The position numbers and the translations under genes were made by a program. The notes under the pieces are model-generated. The model searched no databases and was not told where the DNA came from. It saw only the letters and a list, made by a program, of their open reading frames with translations. Below, piece after piece: positions 1 through 10,500 of a DNA stretch of 64,000 nt. The DNA comes from Siderastrea siderea (Eukaryota; Cnidaria; Anthozoa; Scleractinia; Rhizangiidae): the NCBI GenBank assembly GCA_964030785.1, contig OZ034968.1, positions 40,024,186-40,088,185 on the forward strand, given 5' to 3'. Each line of letters begins with the position of its first letter. Position 1 is the first letter of the stretch.

Positions 1-20
1 TTGTTGGTTATAAGACACAT

Positions 21-338
21 TTGGTTGAAGAGTTTTCCCTGGGAAGGTTGGGAAATTGGAAACCAGGACAAAGCCCAACAAAAGAGCTTCTTGGTTTGAT
101 TTCATCTAGGATGAAAACGTTAAAGAAAAATGGCAGTATTAGAGAGAACAGTAAGCCAGTTGTTTCGTCTGCTCTCGTCGACAAAGTCGAGACATTTTAC
201 AAAGAGGAGGATCTAGCGAAGGCAAGGTTTTTCTCAAAGTGCTGGAGATGTGGTAGACGTTATGAGTTTTGCCTTGGGAGTAAGATATTCATTTTGTATT
301 TTGACCCCCTTTTCTGTTCTATCCCTGAAGGTACTTGA
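21..338 (+). other. Short open frame, unrecognised, at the left edge
   Basis: A 105-codon open frame with a TTG rather than ATG first codon, so it is more likely an exon piece than a whole gene. It is lysine- and serine-rich in the first 60 residues and then reads KVETFYKEEDLAKARFF. I do not recognise the family. The composition is protein-like, but no splice sites were fixed and the frame ends in an AT-rich stretch. It may belong to the decayed transposase-like material that fills the next 5 kb. Confidence 0.22.
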
Positions 339-746
339 AATTACATGACAATTTTCCTCAGACAAAACTGCCTTTATGTTAGCCAAATCATTTGTTATTT
401 GGAGTGGCATGAAAGCTGTTCTTACAAAACTCGGCACAGACTTTTGTGGTATGTGCATCATTACTTCTATATTTTGTGTTGTCAATGTTATTTTCTCTGT
501 TTAGACTTTCCTGTTTTCAAAATTGTTTTTGAAATTAAGCTGTATGACAAGGTTTCCAAAAAAATACTTAATGACTTATACTTTTTGAAATTCTGTTGTT
601 ATTGAAAATCGCTTTCTTCGATGAAAGTTGTATTGGAGTAGTTTGTTCTACTGAAAGAAGTGTGGGGGAAAAGCCTTACCCTGCAAAGTCTTGCTAAAAG
701 GACAAGGCATTGACAGACGCTCACATCCATTACTGTGCTCTGGGGG

Positions 747-1135
747 CGATCAGAATGTCAGCAGTACATGTTTGTTAGTTAGAAGACATTGATTTATGCT
801 ACTTAATTGATGGCAGCATGTTAAAAAGAAGGAAATGAATAGCAGCAATTAATTTTTTTATGGAAAAACAGCTTTGATTGAGGTCTCAGTCACATAATTT
901 ATGGGACATGCTGCTCCTTTTAAAGATTACTATCTGTGATCGGGTAACTCTTTTTGTAATGTGAGGTATTGATTTATTGATCATGTATACGTATTACAAA
1001 AGTGGTTAAACATGTTCCTTGTCTGCCTTTTTTTGCACTTTGTCAAGGTGATATTTTTCTTCTTTGGAAAGGTGATAATGCATGCCCTACCGAGCTCCAC
1101 CTTGACCTGTCTTCTGGATAATCCTTGTTCTAGAT
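747..1135 (+). repeat. Dispersed repeat, copy 1 (partner at 29.6 kb)
   Basis: About 390 bp align in the same orientation with 29599-29980. Shared landmarks in order are a block around ttaatttttttatgg, then ggaacatgctg/gggacatgctg, atgttccttgtc, and catgccctac near the end. Similarity is clear but imperfect, so these are old copies. In the other copy the right end runs into a short open frame, which here is interrupted. The parent element is unknown. Confidence 0.7.
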
Positions 1136-3470
1136 TGTAACATTCTGAACTTAAAATTTCTGAAGTTCTTTGTTGATTTTCCATGGTGAATTAAAAGCTT
1201 CTTTGAACGTGGATGACATGCTCAAATGTTCCAGCTAACGAACTGACTTGTCAGTCAAAATGGCGTCTTTTTGAGTGCACGTATTACACAAAGGAAAAAT
1301 TGATAGCAAACTTAATCTGGTTTATAAGGTCACTTATGGTTTCTCGCATTTGAAAGCCACGGTGTTGGTTTTTGACTGTTGAGATGATAGCGTGTGGCAG
1401 TGTTGGAGGTGTGATCAGATAAAATGGGAGTTGCTAAATTTTAAGAGTTGCTCATTTCGTACACATGAACAGATGTACACATGTTCTGTGTATACTTACT
1501 AAGTACAGTATATGCAAAGAGAACTCATATACACCTGGAGAAGAGTGGGATAGTGGTTGTTCAATCATTCTTCCGTGGATACCATATGGAGTCAGTGGGA
1601 GTTTCAATAATCGATCGTCTACTTTGGAAATGTCTTTTCAAACTGTTTATCCCTCCATAGTGAATTACCATCCCTTTTCCAGTTGCCTGATACTTCTTCT
1701 GCTTGGGTAAAACCAGGTAGAAATGACGGTACTGCTACATAGGATAGAAGGTGGTATCAAAGATCTCTTGATATGTGAAAAGTCACACCATGACATTCAA
1801 TGTAACCCATGACAACACAGTTTCTAATATTCTGGTGAATTCCCATCAGCAAAATGATCTGACAAATATGGCGACACGTCAGAGATCACAAAGTCTATAC
1901 CTTCACTTCAGAGATCAGCTACATGTGCCGCATCGCTTCAACTTGCTAACAGGAAGAGACATTTTATACTAAGATGTTGCCAATTTAAATCAAAGAGGAA
2001 TTTTGACAACCATTTTTGATCCAGCCTTCGACTGGCAGTAAGTTTTGAACAGAATTGAGAGGACAATTGCTTCACCTGATGTATCGAGCAGTCAAGGAGG
2101 TATCTGGATATATGAGAGAACTTTCTCGACCATAATTGCGCAGAGATTCGTCTGGGACATTCACGGGAACTTTAATCCTATTCCATTGTGGACTCTGAGA
2201 ATGGCTGCAAGATTGTCCGTCCCGCCAAGTTCGGCACATTGCAGACGTCTGGAAGTATGCATGAAGTGATCACTGCATACCCAGTCTGAGTAACATCAAG
2301 ATGTGTATGTAGGAGAGTTCTCCTACAATGACCATTAAAATGTGCTGAAACACTTATTTTTAGCATACCTACGTGTAGCTCTAGAAACCCCCCTTCCACA
2401 CTACAATTTACCCCCTCCCCACAAAGCTGCTAGGTGGGAGTCACCGTTTATTCTGGTTTAACATTGGATAGGGGGAGAGAGCTTGTTTGGAAATCTTACC
2501 TCAAAAGCAGAAAATAGAACAGAGTAATTTTTGTTTCTTTGTAGAAATCTCTCAGCTACGCTCATTGTAGATATGCATTTGAACCTCCCATAAGCTCCCC
2601 CCCCACCCACAAAAAAAACAATAACACCTCAGTAATGGACTTACATGACAAGAAGTCGCTCACAAGAGGTCACATTTAAGGAGGTCAAATTTTGATTTAT
2701 ATCCATAGTTGGTTTTCTTTAATCTGAATGCACAAGATAACATACATAAACCCAAATTGAAAATCAACAATCAATTAGTCAATTAATTAATCGAGCTTAG
2801 TAAAGCAATTCTATAAACTTTGCCTATTGTGATGTGTTTTGGCCTGCCGAGACCGGGCGTGTGGGGAGAGGTGTTGTGCTTACAATCTCTAGCTTTTTTC
2901 AGGGATGTTACAAAAAGTATCAACAAACTTTCTGACTATCTGGGACACTTTTGTTGAGGATATTTTATTGCAGGAAGGTCGTGTTGCATGATGTATTTGG
3001 GCTGATCACGTGCAAATATGAAAGTTTCTTTTCGACCTCGAAAACCAAATGGAAGAAATTTAAGTTTACATTTAACTAGCATGCAAGCTGCTCATAATAA
3101 TATTAATCATGTAAGAGACAAAGGCCTGTCTTCATCTTATGCAGTGAGAGCTTTATGCTATGCATGAGCCTACTGATATCTTCTGTGTGGGAAGCTTGCA
3201 AGACCAATTGCATGTGCCACGGAGACCCCATAACTTCACAAGGCAATGATGTTGGTGAGAACTGTCCTTGCTGTAGTCATGATGATGAGGGGGGAGAAGT
3301 AAGAACAGTTACTACCAGCTGTGCGAATACCGATTGACACATTTGCATGTTGATACACTAATTGGACAAGCCTACTCTGGTTGCACTGGGACTAAAGTAA
3401 AAGAAGGACAATTGAACTCGGGTATGCTACATGAAGACCGAAGGTAAGTTCTTGTTCAAGCATTCTGTGA
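1136..3470. other. No gene recognised
   Basis: AT-rich sequence with only short chance-length open frames. A Cys-rich stretch at 3155-3337 on the plus strand could be a decayed exon, but it has no recognisable family. There is a small inverted A/T-rich tract near 2770-2800. I see no RNA gene or ordered repeat. Confidence 0.4.
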
Positions 3471-3559
3471 TTTACTGAGTTGCTCACTGACCCAGCTTCG
3501 ATTTGCAGCAATATGTGCTCCACTTTGTCAAAGGTTCCCACAGCAATTGGCTATCACAA

Positions 3560-4475
3560 AAAGACCACCGCAGCCAGCTCGCGGCCCTCATATTTGTGTG
3601 TAGGAGGTGCATCCCAGATGCCAACAACAGATGGCTGTGGTTTTTTGCACACGGAGGAACCAGAAGAAGAGACAATCACCCAAGATGCCTTTGCTGGGTG
3701 ATTCCAGGAAGCCGGGGAGGAATCCACAGCTTACTTGGTTTGCCGTTCAAAAGTGTCAAGATCTTCCTCCAAAAGACCCAGGAGTGGTATTGAGGACTCA
3801 CTTGTCAATAGAGTTTTTCTTTAGAGCAGGATAGTAGGTTTAGCGGTCTGTATGCTCTTTTAAGACTTTACTACAGGCATTGTCAACCCTCCTCTGTGTT
3901 GTCCCAGAAAATACTCCAGAACATCCACTCACATCCTTTCAAGGTACGTAAAATAATAATCATTGACAACCCTATTCTTTGACCCTGGAAGCCAACGCAA
4001 CTTTAAGTGGTTGTTGCCTCTGTGGTCCAAATGTACTGTTCAGCATCAGAAAAAACACCAGCCAATTTCTCATCGTTCATCGACAGCAAGTGAAAGGGCT
4101 TTTATGCAGAGGACCATACCCTGAAATCCTTCGCCAGTGATGCGCTAAAATATTTCCAGGAAGCTCAACAGCAAGTCCGGGCACTCCACGAAGAACCCCA
4201 GAAAGCCTCAAACTAGCTGCCAACACTGTTTGATGAAAGGAGGGAAGAACTGAGAAGAACCTCTTTGCTGGCCTACCATAATTTCATTCAGTTCACCAGT
4301 TGCACACTTGCATGCAACAGAAACTTCACCAACTCCTGTCTAGGCAAAGCAAAATTCCATTTGGAACCATGAGCCTTCCCTGCTTATACTAAATCACATG
4401 AACAGATCAAGAGAGCCATTGCAGCTCATGATCACAACGCATCCATTATGACAGCATTGTTTTAAAAAACGAAGT
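3560..4475 (+). repeat. Decayed coding repeat, copy 1 (empty site for Harbinger-2)
   Basis: This stretch is paralogous to 56757-57339 continued at 62251-62280. The first ~340 bp and the last ~280 bp align closely, while about 260 bp in the middle (3906-4167) are absent from the other copy. Reading frames are broken, but islands of protein-like sequence remain (for example a lysine-rich piece ending in DLPPKDPGVV and a later piece with EQIKRAIAAHDHNAS). At 4418-4420 it carries an uninterrupted ATT exactly where the other copy is split by a 4.9-kb Harbinger element, so it is the empty site. The encoded family is not recognised. Confidence 0.7.
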
Positions 4476-4739
4476 AGATCTGTGTGACTCAGAAGACAGG
4501 AATGCAGTCAACATGCAATGGACTTAGCTGATATTTCTGGCATTGCAAACTTGCTCCTAGTTTTGTTTGTTGATTGTTCCGATTTACATCTCAACTTGGG
4601 ACGAGCAAAAAAGTTTTGTTGACAGAGCATTTGTTGCACCTCATCACGCTATTGTGGTGAAAACTGCATTTTAAAGGAAGGATTGTATGTGGTTTTGGCT
4701 TGTATGACAGAACAAAGTATGTGCTTTTGTCGATAATGT

Positions 4740-5035
4740 TTGTCTCAGTCTGGTGATATTCAGTGGCAATATTTCAAAGAGGCCTACGAATGGGACCAGC
4801 AGAATAACACTGTACTGATCCACGAAAAGCTAACAGAAGAACACATTAGAATGGTCAAGCATGCTCATGTTGTGATGTAGACATCCGGTCAAGTGGGAGA
4901 GATTCAGTTCTTTGTATGGGATAGACAGACTGCGATTGCTTTGGCAGTGCTCAGAGACATTCAGCCAGATCTTGATAAACCATTCTTCTTCAGCAAAGCT
5001 GGTCATCGCACATTAAGGCTGAAACGAGAAAGGTA
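4740..5035 (+). pseudogene. Decayed coding remnant, possibly P-element-like
   Basis: A plus-strand reading from about 4750 to 5030 gives roughly 95 codons with one in-frame stop. It contains KLTEEHIRM followed by a hydrophobic stretch and VWDRQTAIALAV. The K-L-T-x-x-H-I motif recalls the segment after the insertion domain in P-element/THAP9 transposases, and a clearer P-like remnant lies at 30.4-31.2 kb. This is suggestive only. No ends or repeats bounding an element were found. Confidence 0.25.
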
Positions 5036-5558
5036 TTAACACATTTTGTCATAAAATGTTTTAAAGAAAGCAGTTGAAATCACCTTCAGAGGACTTAATG
5101 GTTTTAACACCTTTAGTTGATTTTATTGTAACCTTTCTTAACTGAGTATCCGTCGTTTTTTTAAATTTTATTATAACCATTGCCCAAGAACAGAACTGTT
5201 GGATTAACATGCTCACATAAGTGAATGCCATGGAAATGCCAACTGGCGATCTGATAATTATGGAATCATCCAGGACTGACAAAGGGCGATAACACTGCAA
5301 AAAGCAGAACATATTTTGTTAAGCATGTTTGATAGCTGAGGGAAGCCCAACTTAATGGAGACAAGAGTCGTTTATATTGCATGTGCATTAAACAAGCTTA
5401 TTTAACCACCTTTAGGAGGGGTAGCACCACGGTATGGCAATTAATCAGTCGTTGCCTTTATGGCACCTAATGTTCAAACTATTGCCGTGAAAGCTTACCG
5501 CCGAATTTCATTACACAGAAAGTCAACTGTTACTGTCATTATTTTTCGTTCTTCCCAG

Positions 5559-5682
5559 AAGAACGACAATGAAGAAATATAATGAAAAAAGGAAAGAAAT
5601 GTACCAGGAGGTGCGGACCGTACTTCAGAAGCTCGTTGACGAATTCGTCTGCCAATTTGGTGCGCTGGAGAAGATCCACACA
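5559..5682 (+). CDS. Candidate charged exon upstream of the Ulp1-like gene
   Basis: A clean ~41-codon open stretch lies between an acceptor (cttcccag) and a donor (gtatgtgt). It is rich in Lys/Glu and likely helical (around EMYQEVRTVLQKLVDEF). It lies 700 bp before the first recognisable exon of the Ulp1-like gene and in the same orientation, so it may be an upstream exon of that gene. No family is recognised. The exon call rests on the two splice signals and the open frame. Confidence 0.35.
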
Positions 5683-6384
5683 GTATGTGTATGACCTGTT
5701 GGATGTTCAAAAAGCCCTTTACAAGTGCAAACACTCATGGATTCCCCTGAGCTTATCAAAGGCTCACATGACCAAAGGGGATTTGCAATCATTGAATGAA
5801 CACTTCCTAGCCTCGGAAGGAATGGTGGTATGCAAATTCAGGCCACCTGCTGTCGTCACCCTGTTAAGAAGCTTCTACTGATTCAATATGGAGTTTCCAA
5901 AATGTGATGCTGGCAGTGAGAAGAATATGTTCCTGTTACTGGGTTTGCCAGTGTCACACTTCCACTTCCACATGTTCTCACTGGAGACACCACAGAGGAA
6001 TCAACTTTCTCAAACCAATGGGACTATGACAGTTAACATGGAACAGGCACAAACTACCATGAAGGCAGCAAATAATTCTCCTGAATACACCACTTTCTAC
6101 ACGTGACGATAGAACTCGGAGGTTAGTAACCGCAAAATGATCGTTTGATTTACCATAACGGCATTAAAACTTTGACGTAGGAGTTAAAGTACAATGGTGG
6201 CTAATCATCGAAATTCTGACCAGGTCATTTAAAAGTAAATTCTCACTTCAAGTGGTTCGTAGGCTATGGTGAATATAAACTTCTACATTTATTTGTAACT
6301 TTACATCTTCACGCTCGATTGTTAAGTTGTTATAGCATCCAACAACAGACTAACTGACGTGGATTATATTCTGTATTGTTACAG

Positions 6385-6675
6385 GACGTTGATCCAAAAT
6401 TGTCACAATGGGTGGCAGTATTTTACCTACACGTTTTACGTGGCTAAAATAGTGGGCATTGAATCAGCTGGCGCTGTGGACATCAGGTTCCTAGAACAGT
6501 GCCCTAATCAAAAGTTTAAGTATTGCAATGACAGTGTAATGGTCAATAAAAATGGATTTTTCACTGGGATGCAAAAGTTGTCTTGCAGGGAAAAAAAGTG
6601 TTTTTTATTGAAGACCTGGAAGTCATACGAAGGAAGTATGAGGAAGAAAAGAAGAAGTATCTTCTTAAAGAAAAG
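6385..6675 (+). pseudogene. Ulp1-like gene: WVAV/Tudor-like small barrel exon
   Basis: It is bounded by an acceptor (ttgttacag) and a donor (gtgttatg). It begins QWVAVFY, continues in a different frame as YVAKIVGIES with AVDIRFLEQC, and ends in a third register with a helix rich in Lys/Glu (KVFFIEDLEVIRRKYEEEK). The pattern of WVAV, then a Tyr-Val-x-Lys-Ile-Val turn, then a hydrophobic-Asp-x-x-F strand resembles Tudor/Chromo-like barrels often found beside cnidarian mobile-element proteins. Two frameshifts are needed to read it through, which supports pseudogene status. Confidence 0.5.
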
Positions 6676-6808
6676 GTGTTATGCTAGTAGCTTTATTCTC
6701 AATCAATGTCAACATTTTTGAGTAAGAGCAAATCAGTACAACAACAAATCGCACAGACGTGAAATGCATTCAGCCTACTGATTAAGACCAACATGGTGAC
6801 CTTCACAG

Positions 6809-6994
6809 GTGGACTTACAATGGGAACTCAGCAAACACCCTCATCTGGATGAGATCATTGCTGAAGTAGGAAGTACAAAAATCACTGTCGCGGATTTTAA
6901 AACAATCCATTATCCAATATCTGCCGAAGAAAAGCAGATTATGAAAAATTACCACAAGACGTGAAAGTTCAACCATGGCTGGCTGAATGATGAG
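6809..6994 (+). pseudogene. Ulp1-like gene: WLNDE exon with in-frame TGA
   Basis: The exon lies between cttcacag and gtaact. It opens VDLQWELSKHPHLDE and ends KFNHGWLNDE. W-L-N-D-E is a hallmark at the start of the Ulp1 catalytic domain. A TGA interrupts the frame about ten codons before that motif, in the context acgtgaaag. A single C-to-T change from CGA would explain it, as expected from CpG decay. Confidence 0.65.
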
Positions 6995-7591
6995 GTAACT
7001 AGAATAATATGTAACAGTGCATATGGTTAACTAGTAGAAAGAGTACTCGTGGTCCTTACATATCAACGATTACAGTACAGCACTTAATTTTCTCTGATTG
7101 CGATTGTTTTAATTGATAATGTTGTGCGGTGGTGTTAGTTGATCACACCCGTAGGTTGGTTTCCGGCTGGGTAGCTTCGTTTTCCTTGGAAACGGAACAT
7201 AAAGAAGCAGTTGGATTTTTATGGTCTATCCAGGCAGTAAATCTGGTTCCTTCCTATACTGCACTTACTGCAAATTGCTGACCTTATTTACCACAATTTC
7301 AGTTAAGAGAAAACCTCGTTCTTTCCTTTTTTCCGCCGAAAATGACAAATTTTAACTTCATTTTGAATATGATGTCCATCAGTCATCAATGCATCGTGCA
7401 AAGTTTTTCAAATGGAAGGAGAAATGAGGGTGCAGTCAATCTATATTTATCACCTTTTCTTTTCTGTTCTTCTGGTTGTCTTTGTTTTAACCAGTTTAAA
7501 AAAAAGAACAGTTATACTAGTTTTCAAATGAATATTAATTAAATATCTCAACAACCATCAAGGGAACACCAAGAAAAAAGGTGAAAGTCAA

Positions 7592-7771
7592 GTGCCATTC
7601 ATACGATTGACAGTAGTCATGGAAATAATGACCATGGCCAATGATGAAATTGAGGCATTTCCTTTTCTATTTAGACGTGCTATGTGTAAAAACACGTTCA
7701 CTTACTGGAAACTGGAAGAGCTTAACAGTGAAAGCAGTTTGAGTGAATTGAAGGCTGGATGGATTAACAAG
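7592..7771 (+). CDS. Ulp1-like gene: exon before the catalytic His
   Basis: The open frame ends at a good donor (aacaag|gtaaaag). Its last part reads FTYWKLEELNSESSLSELK and then AGWINK. In Ulp1-type proteases a Phe/Tyr-rich strand and a Trp helix sit here, just before the HW strand. The 5' border is uncertain, because several AG dinucleotides lie upstream between 7494 and 7590. Confidence 0.55.
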
Positions 7772-7891
7772 GTAAAAGTTGTGATTTTTACATTTTAAAC
7801 TCCTATAGTATGACAGACCATTCGAAAATGCAAATTGTTGTGCCACATATTTTACTTGAACAACTTATATTTCAATTTATTTATCCCTCAG

Positions 7892-7960
7892 AGCGAATTT
7901 AAAACCAGTCGCCTTACTCTGTTACCAATACACAAGAATGGAAACCATTGGGTATTAGTC
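7892..7960 (+). CDS. Ulp1-like gene: catalytic His exon
   Basis: The exon lies between ttatccctcag and gtaagcgc. It reads SEFKTSRLTLLPIHK and then NGNHWVLV. Leu-x-x-Pro-Ile-His/Asn, a short turn and H-W-x-L-x-V is the standard Ulp1 pattern, with His as catalytic base. The exon is 69 nt (23 codons) and ends in phase 0. Reading continues directly into the Asp exon at 24429, 16.5 kb away. Confidence 0.72.
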
Positions 7961-9278
7961 GTAAGCGCACACAATAATCGAAGTGGGTTATCTCAGTAGT
8001 TTAGGGGCAGTGCTGGCTGATTGCAAGGACACTAAAAGTAACGGCTGTATGACCACTCTGTTAAATATACTGCCTAGGTGGAACTTTGAATGGCTTAGTT
8101 AAAGTGTAGCATAGCTCTATAAGGCTCTTCAAGGCCACCAGGGCCTTGTGTCAAACAACGGTATGCCTGTGGAGAAAGCAATATAGGAAGGACACCTTAA
8201 ACACGTTAATATTTACTATTCAATCCTTACATTACTGTCACAAGTATAATACACCTTGCATTCTCTTGTTAATAGTGAAAGTTACACAGTGCAGTTCGCT
8301 ATAAATTAAAGGGGGATAGTCACAAGGATTTCGCAGATTTTTGGTCAAAACTGCGCTAAAATTAATGGTGGCCAACTTTGTCCATGCGCAACATTGTCTT
8401 TGAACATTTAAAGGAACATATTAACTTCATTTCATTAAGAGAAAACAAACCATAACCATTTATTATCGATTTAATGTCAACACACTGAACGAATTTGAAA
8501 AGTTTGGCCTAATTTTTCAAAAAATCCATCCGTGCCATCCGTAGCAACAGACAAAAGAAAATAGTTTCGCAAAGTAGTATAGTCTTTGGTAACAAAACTA
8601 GACCATTATTTGTGGACGTTCATTGATGTGAAAACATATTTTGGACTTTTAAATTGACCTAAAATAGCGTGACTATACCTGTTATGATAGTGTCATATTT
8701 ATTTCCAGTTCGCTCTTAACACGTGATTCTCTCATGTTATGTAATCTAGACCATGTGGCTTTGCGCGTTGTTGTTCTGAGTCGCCATTAAAATGTTATGT
8801 TGAGTTTATCACATTGAGTGTTCTTTATCCACATTTGAAGGGCCCGGTGGAAAAAGGGCGTAAGTGACGATTTGAGGTTAAAATCGAAATTGCTCCTATT
8901 TAGCTGAACATTGGCACACAGGCAGGTTTTCATGTGAGGAACGCTGTAGCGCACTTATTTCTTGACCTGAGATCTAAAATTTGAAGAATTAGCGTATTAC
9001 TTTTGCTTAAAACTGACACAAAGAAAACAACAGGACCGCGGATTCTAGGTTGAATTCCTTTGTTTTAGTTCAGGCAGAGAACAAAAGAAATCTTTCACGC
9101 ATCACTTGAGCGAGTTCAGTTCAACAACACTTTTCACGCAAAAGTAATACGCTAATTCTTCAAATTTTAGATCTCAGGTCAAGAAATAAGTGCGCAACGG
9201 CGTTCCTCACATGAAAACCAGCCTGTGTGCCAATGTTCAGCTAAATAGGAGCAATTTCGATTTTAACCTCAAATCGTC

Positions 9279-9722
9279 TGTAGCGAAATATAAGCCACAA
9301 GAGACCCTTGGGAAATTTCCCATGAGACTTAGCGCGCGTTCAGTTGAAACACGTGTGCTTGCGATCGTCAGATTAGTCAAAGTTATCTCGCTAGTTTCGT
9401 TGGAAATCAAGCGTTTTGTTTAGATTCTTAAGATTTTATTCAGTCCATCACCCTCGTCGCTGGACAAAGGTAATTTGTAGCTCGATTTTCCTTTGAATTA
9501 TTTTGCTTTTCGTGTTATTTTCTTGTATTTTGTTACCACGAGCCGAGTCGCGTAGGTGCAAATTTCTCATCAAATTTTGTCGTATACATCTTTGCCTCTT
9601 AGTTTTACGGTTCTGTCTGTATCCTGCTGAGGAAATTAAAGAATCTGTAATTCTGCCAGCTATACATGTGGTTTACTCTTGGATTTTGAAGCTATTTACC
9701 GAGCGAAAGGTCGCCGGTAACA
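9279..9722 (+). repeat. BEL-1 5' LTR
   Basis: 444 bp, starting TGTAGCGAAATATAAG and ending GCCGGTAACA. It is nearly identical to 15289-15732, with five substitutions seen by eye. It should hold the element promoter. I could not place a TATA box or start site with confidence. Confidence 0.95.
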
Positions 9723-9786
9723 GTAAAACTTTGGATGCGAGTCCGTGGACTGGACACAAGGACATTGGATCTCGGATTATCTCAAG

Positions 9787-10500
9787 ATGAGTATTTCGTC
9801 GTCCGCACAGATAAACGAACCGAATGAAGATGATACAGCAAAGGATACACAGGAAATGCAGGATGCTCAACCGATATCTGGTGAATTGGAAGGTAGGAAA
9901 CGTACTCTAACAGAAAAGGGTTTTGAGTATCAGTTGCCATTTAAGAAGAAGAGTTATGAAGATGCCTTAACTAAATTAAGGAACTGTGTTGACAAGGTTG
10001 ATATGTTATGGACGGATGCAAGTGAGATTGATGAACTTCGCCAGCTTAGAAATGAATTAGAAGAAAGTCGACAGGCCTTTGAAATAGCACAATCTGGGTA
10101 TGCACCCTTTTTATCGGAAGAAGAATTGCAACGACTCTGTAGTGAATCTTCTGATCTACTGAAGCGGACTGTGCAACTAAGAAAAAATGCTGGTGAACGG
10201 ATTTTTGCATTAGAAAAAGATGAGATCAAGTCTCGTTCAACGGCTAGATCATCTTCTTCAAAGAAAACAAGAAACTCGAGTGTCTCAGAGATAAGAGCAA
10301 AGGCAGTCATAGAGGCAGCAAAAAGGAAAGTCGAATGGCAATGTGCTAAGCTAGAAATGCAGAAGAAGCTTGAGTTAAAGATGAAGGAGTGTGAAATAGA
10401 AGAAATGCAGAAGAAGAAGGATTATGAAAGAGCTGAGGCTGAAGTCGCCGCCCTGGCTAAGGTCGAAGATGAAGAAGAGAAAAATGAAACACATACCTGA
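9787..10500 (+). CDS. BEL-1 Gag N-terminal part, coiled coil
   Basis: 237 codons starting MSISSSAQINEP. An ATG 42 nt upstream is also in frame, but 9787 lies in the normal position after the leader. The product is strongly charged, and a long helix rich in Glu, Lys and Gln with a coiled-coil look covers roughly residues 150-235. It has no stops until ACC TGA TAG at 10495-10503. There the downstream frame shifted by +1 continues as DSLDSIPCTID, which reads like the natural continuation. The protein would act as the assembly part of Gag. Either a single one-base change or programmed recoding separates the two frames. Confidence 0.8.
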   Translation: MSISSSAQINEPNEDDTAKDTQEMQDAQPISGELEGRKRTLTEKGFEYQLPFKKKSYEDALTKLRNCVDKVDMLWTDASEIDELRQLRNELEESRQAFEIAQSGYAPFLSEEELQRLCSESSDLLKRTVQLRKNAGERIFALEKDEIKSRSTARSSSSKKTRNSSVSEIRAKAVIEAAKRKVEWQCAKLEMQKKLELKMKECEIEEMQKKKDYERAEAEVAALAKVEDEEEKNETHT

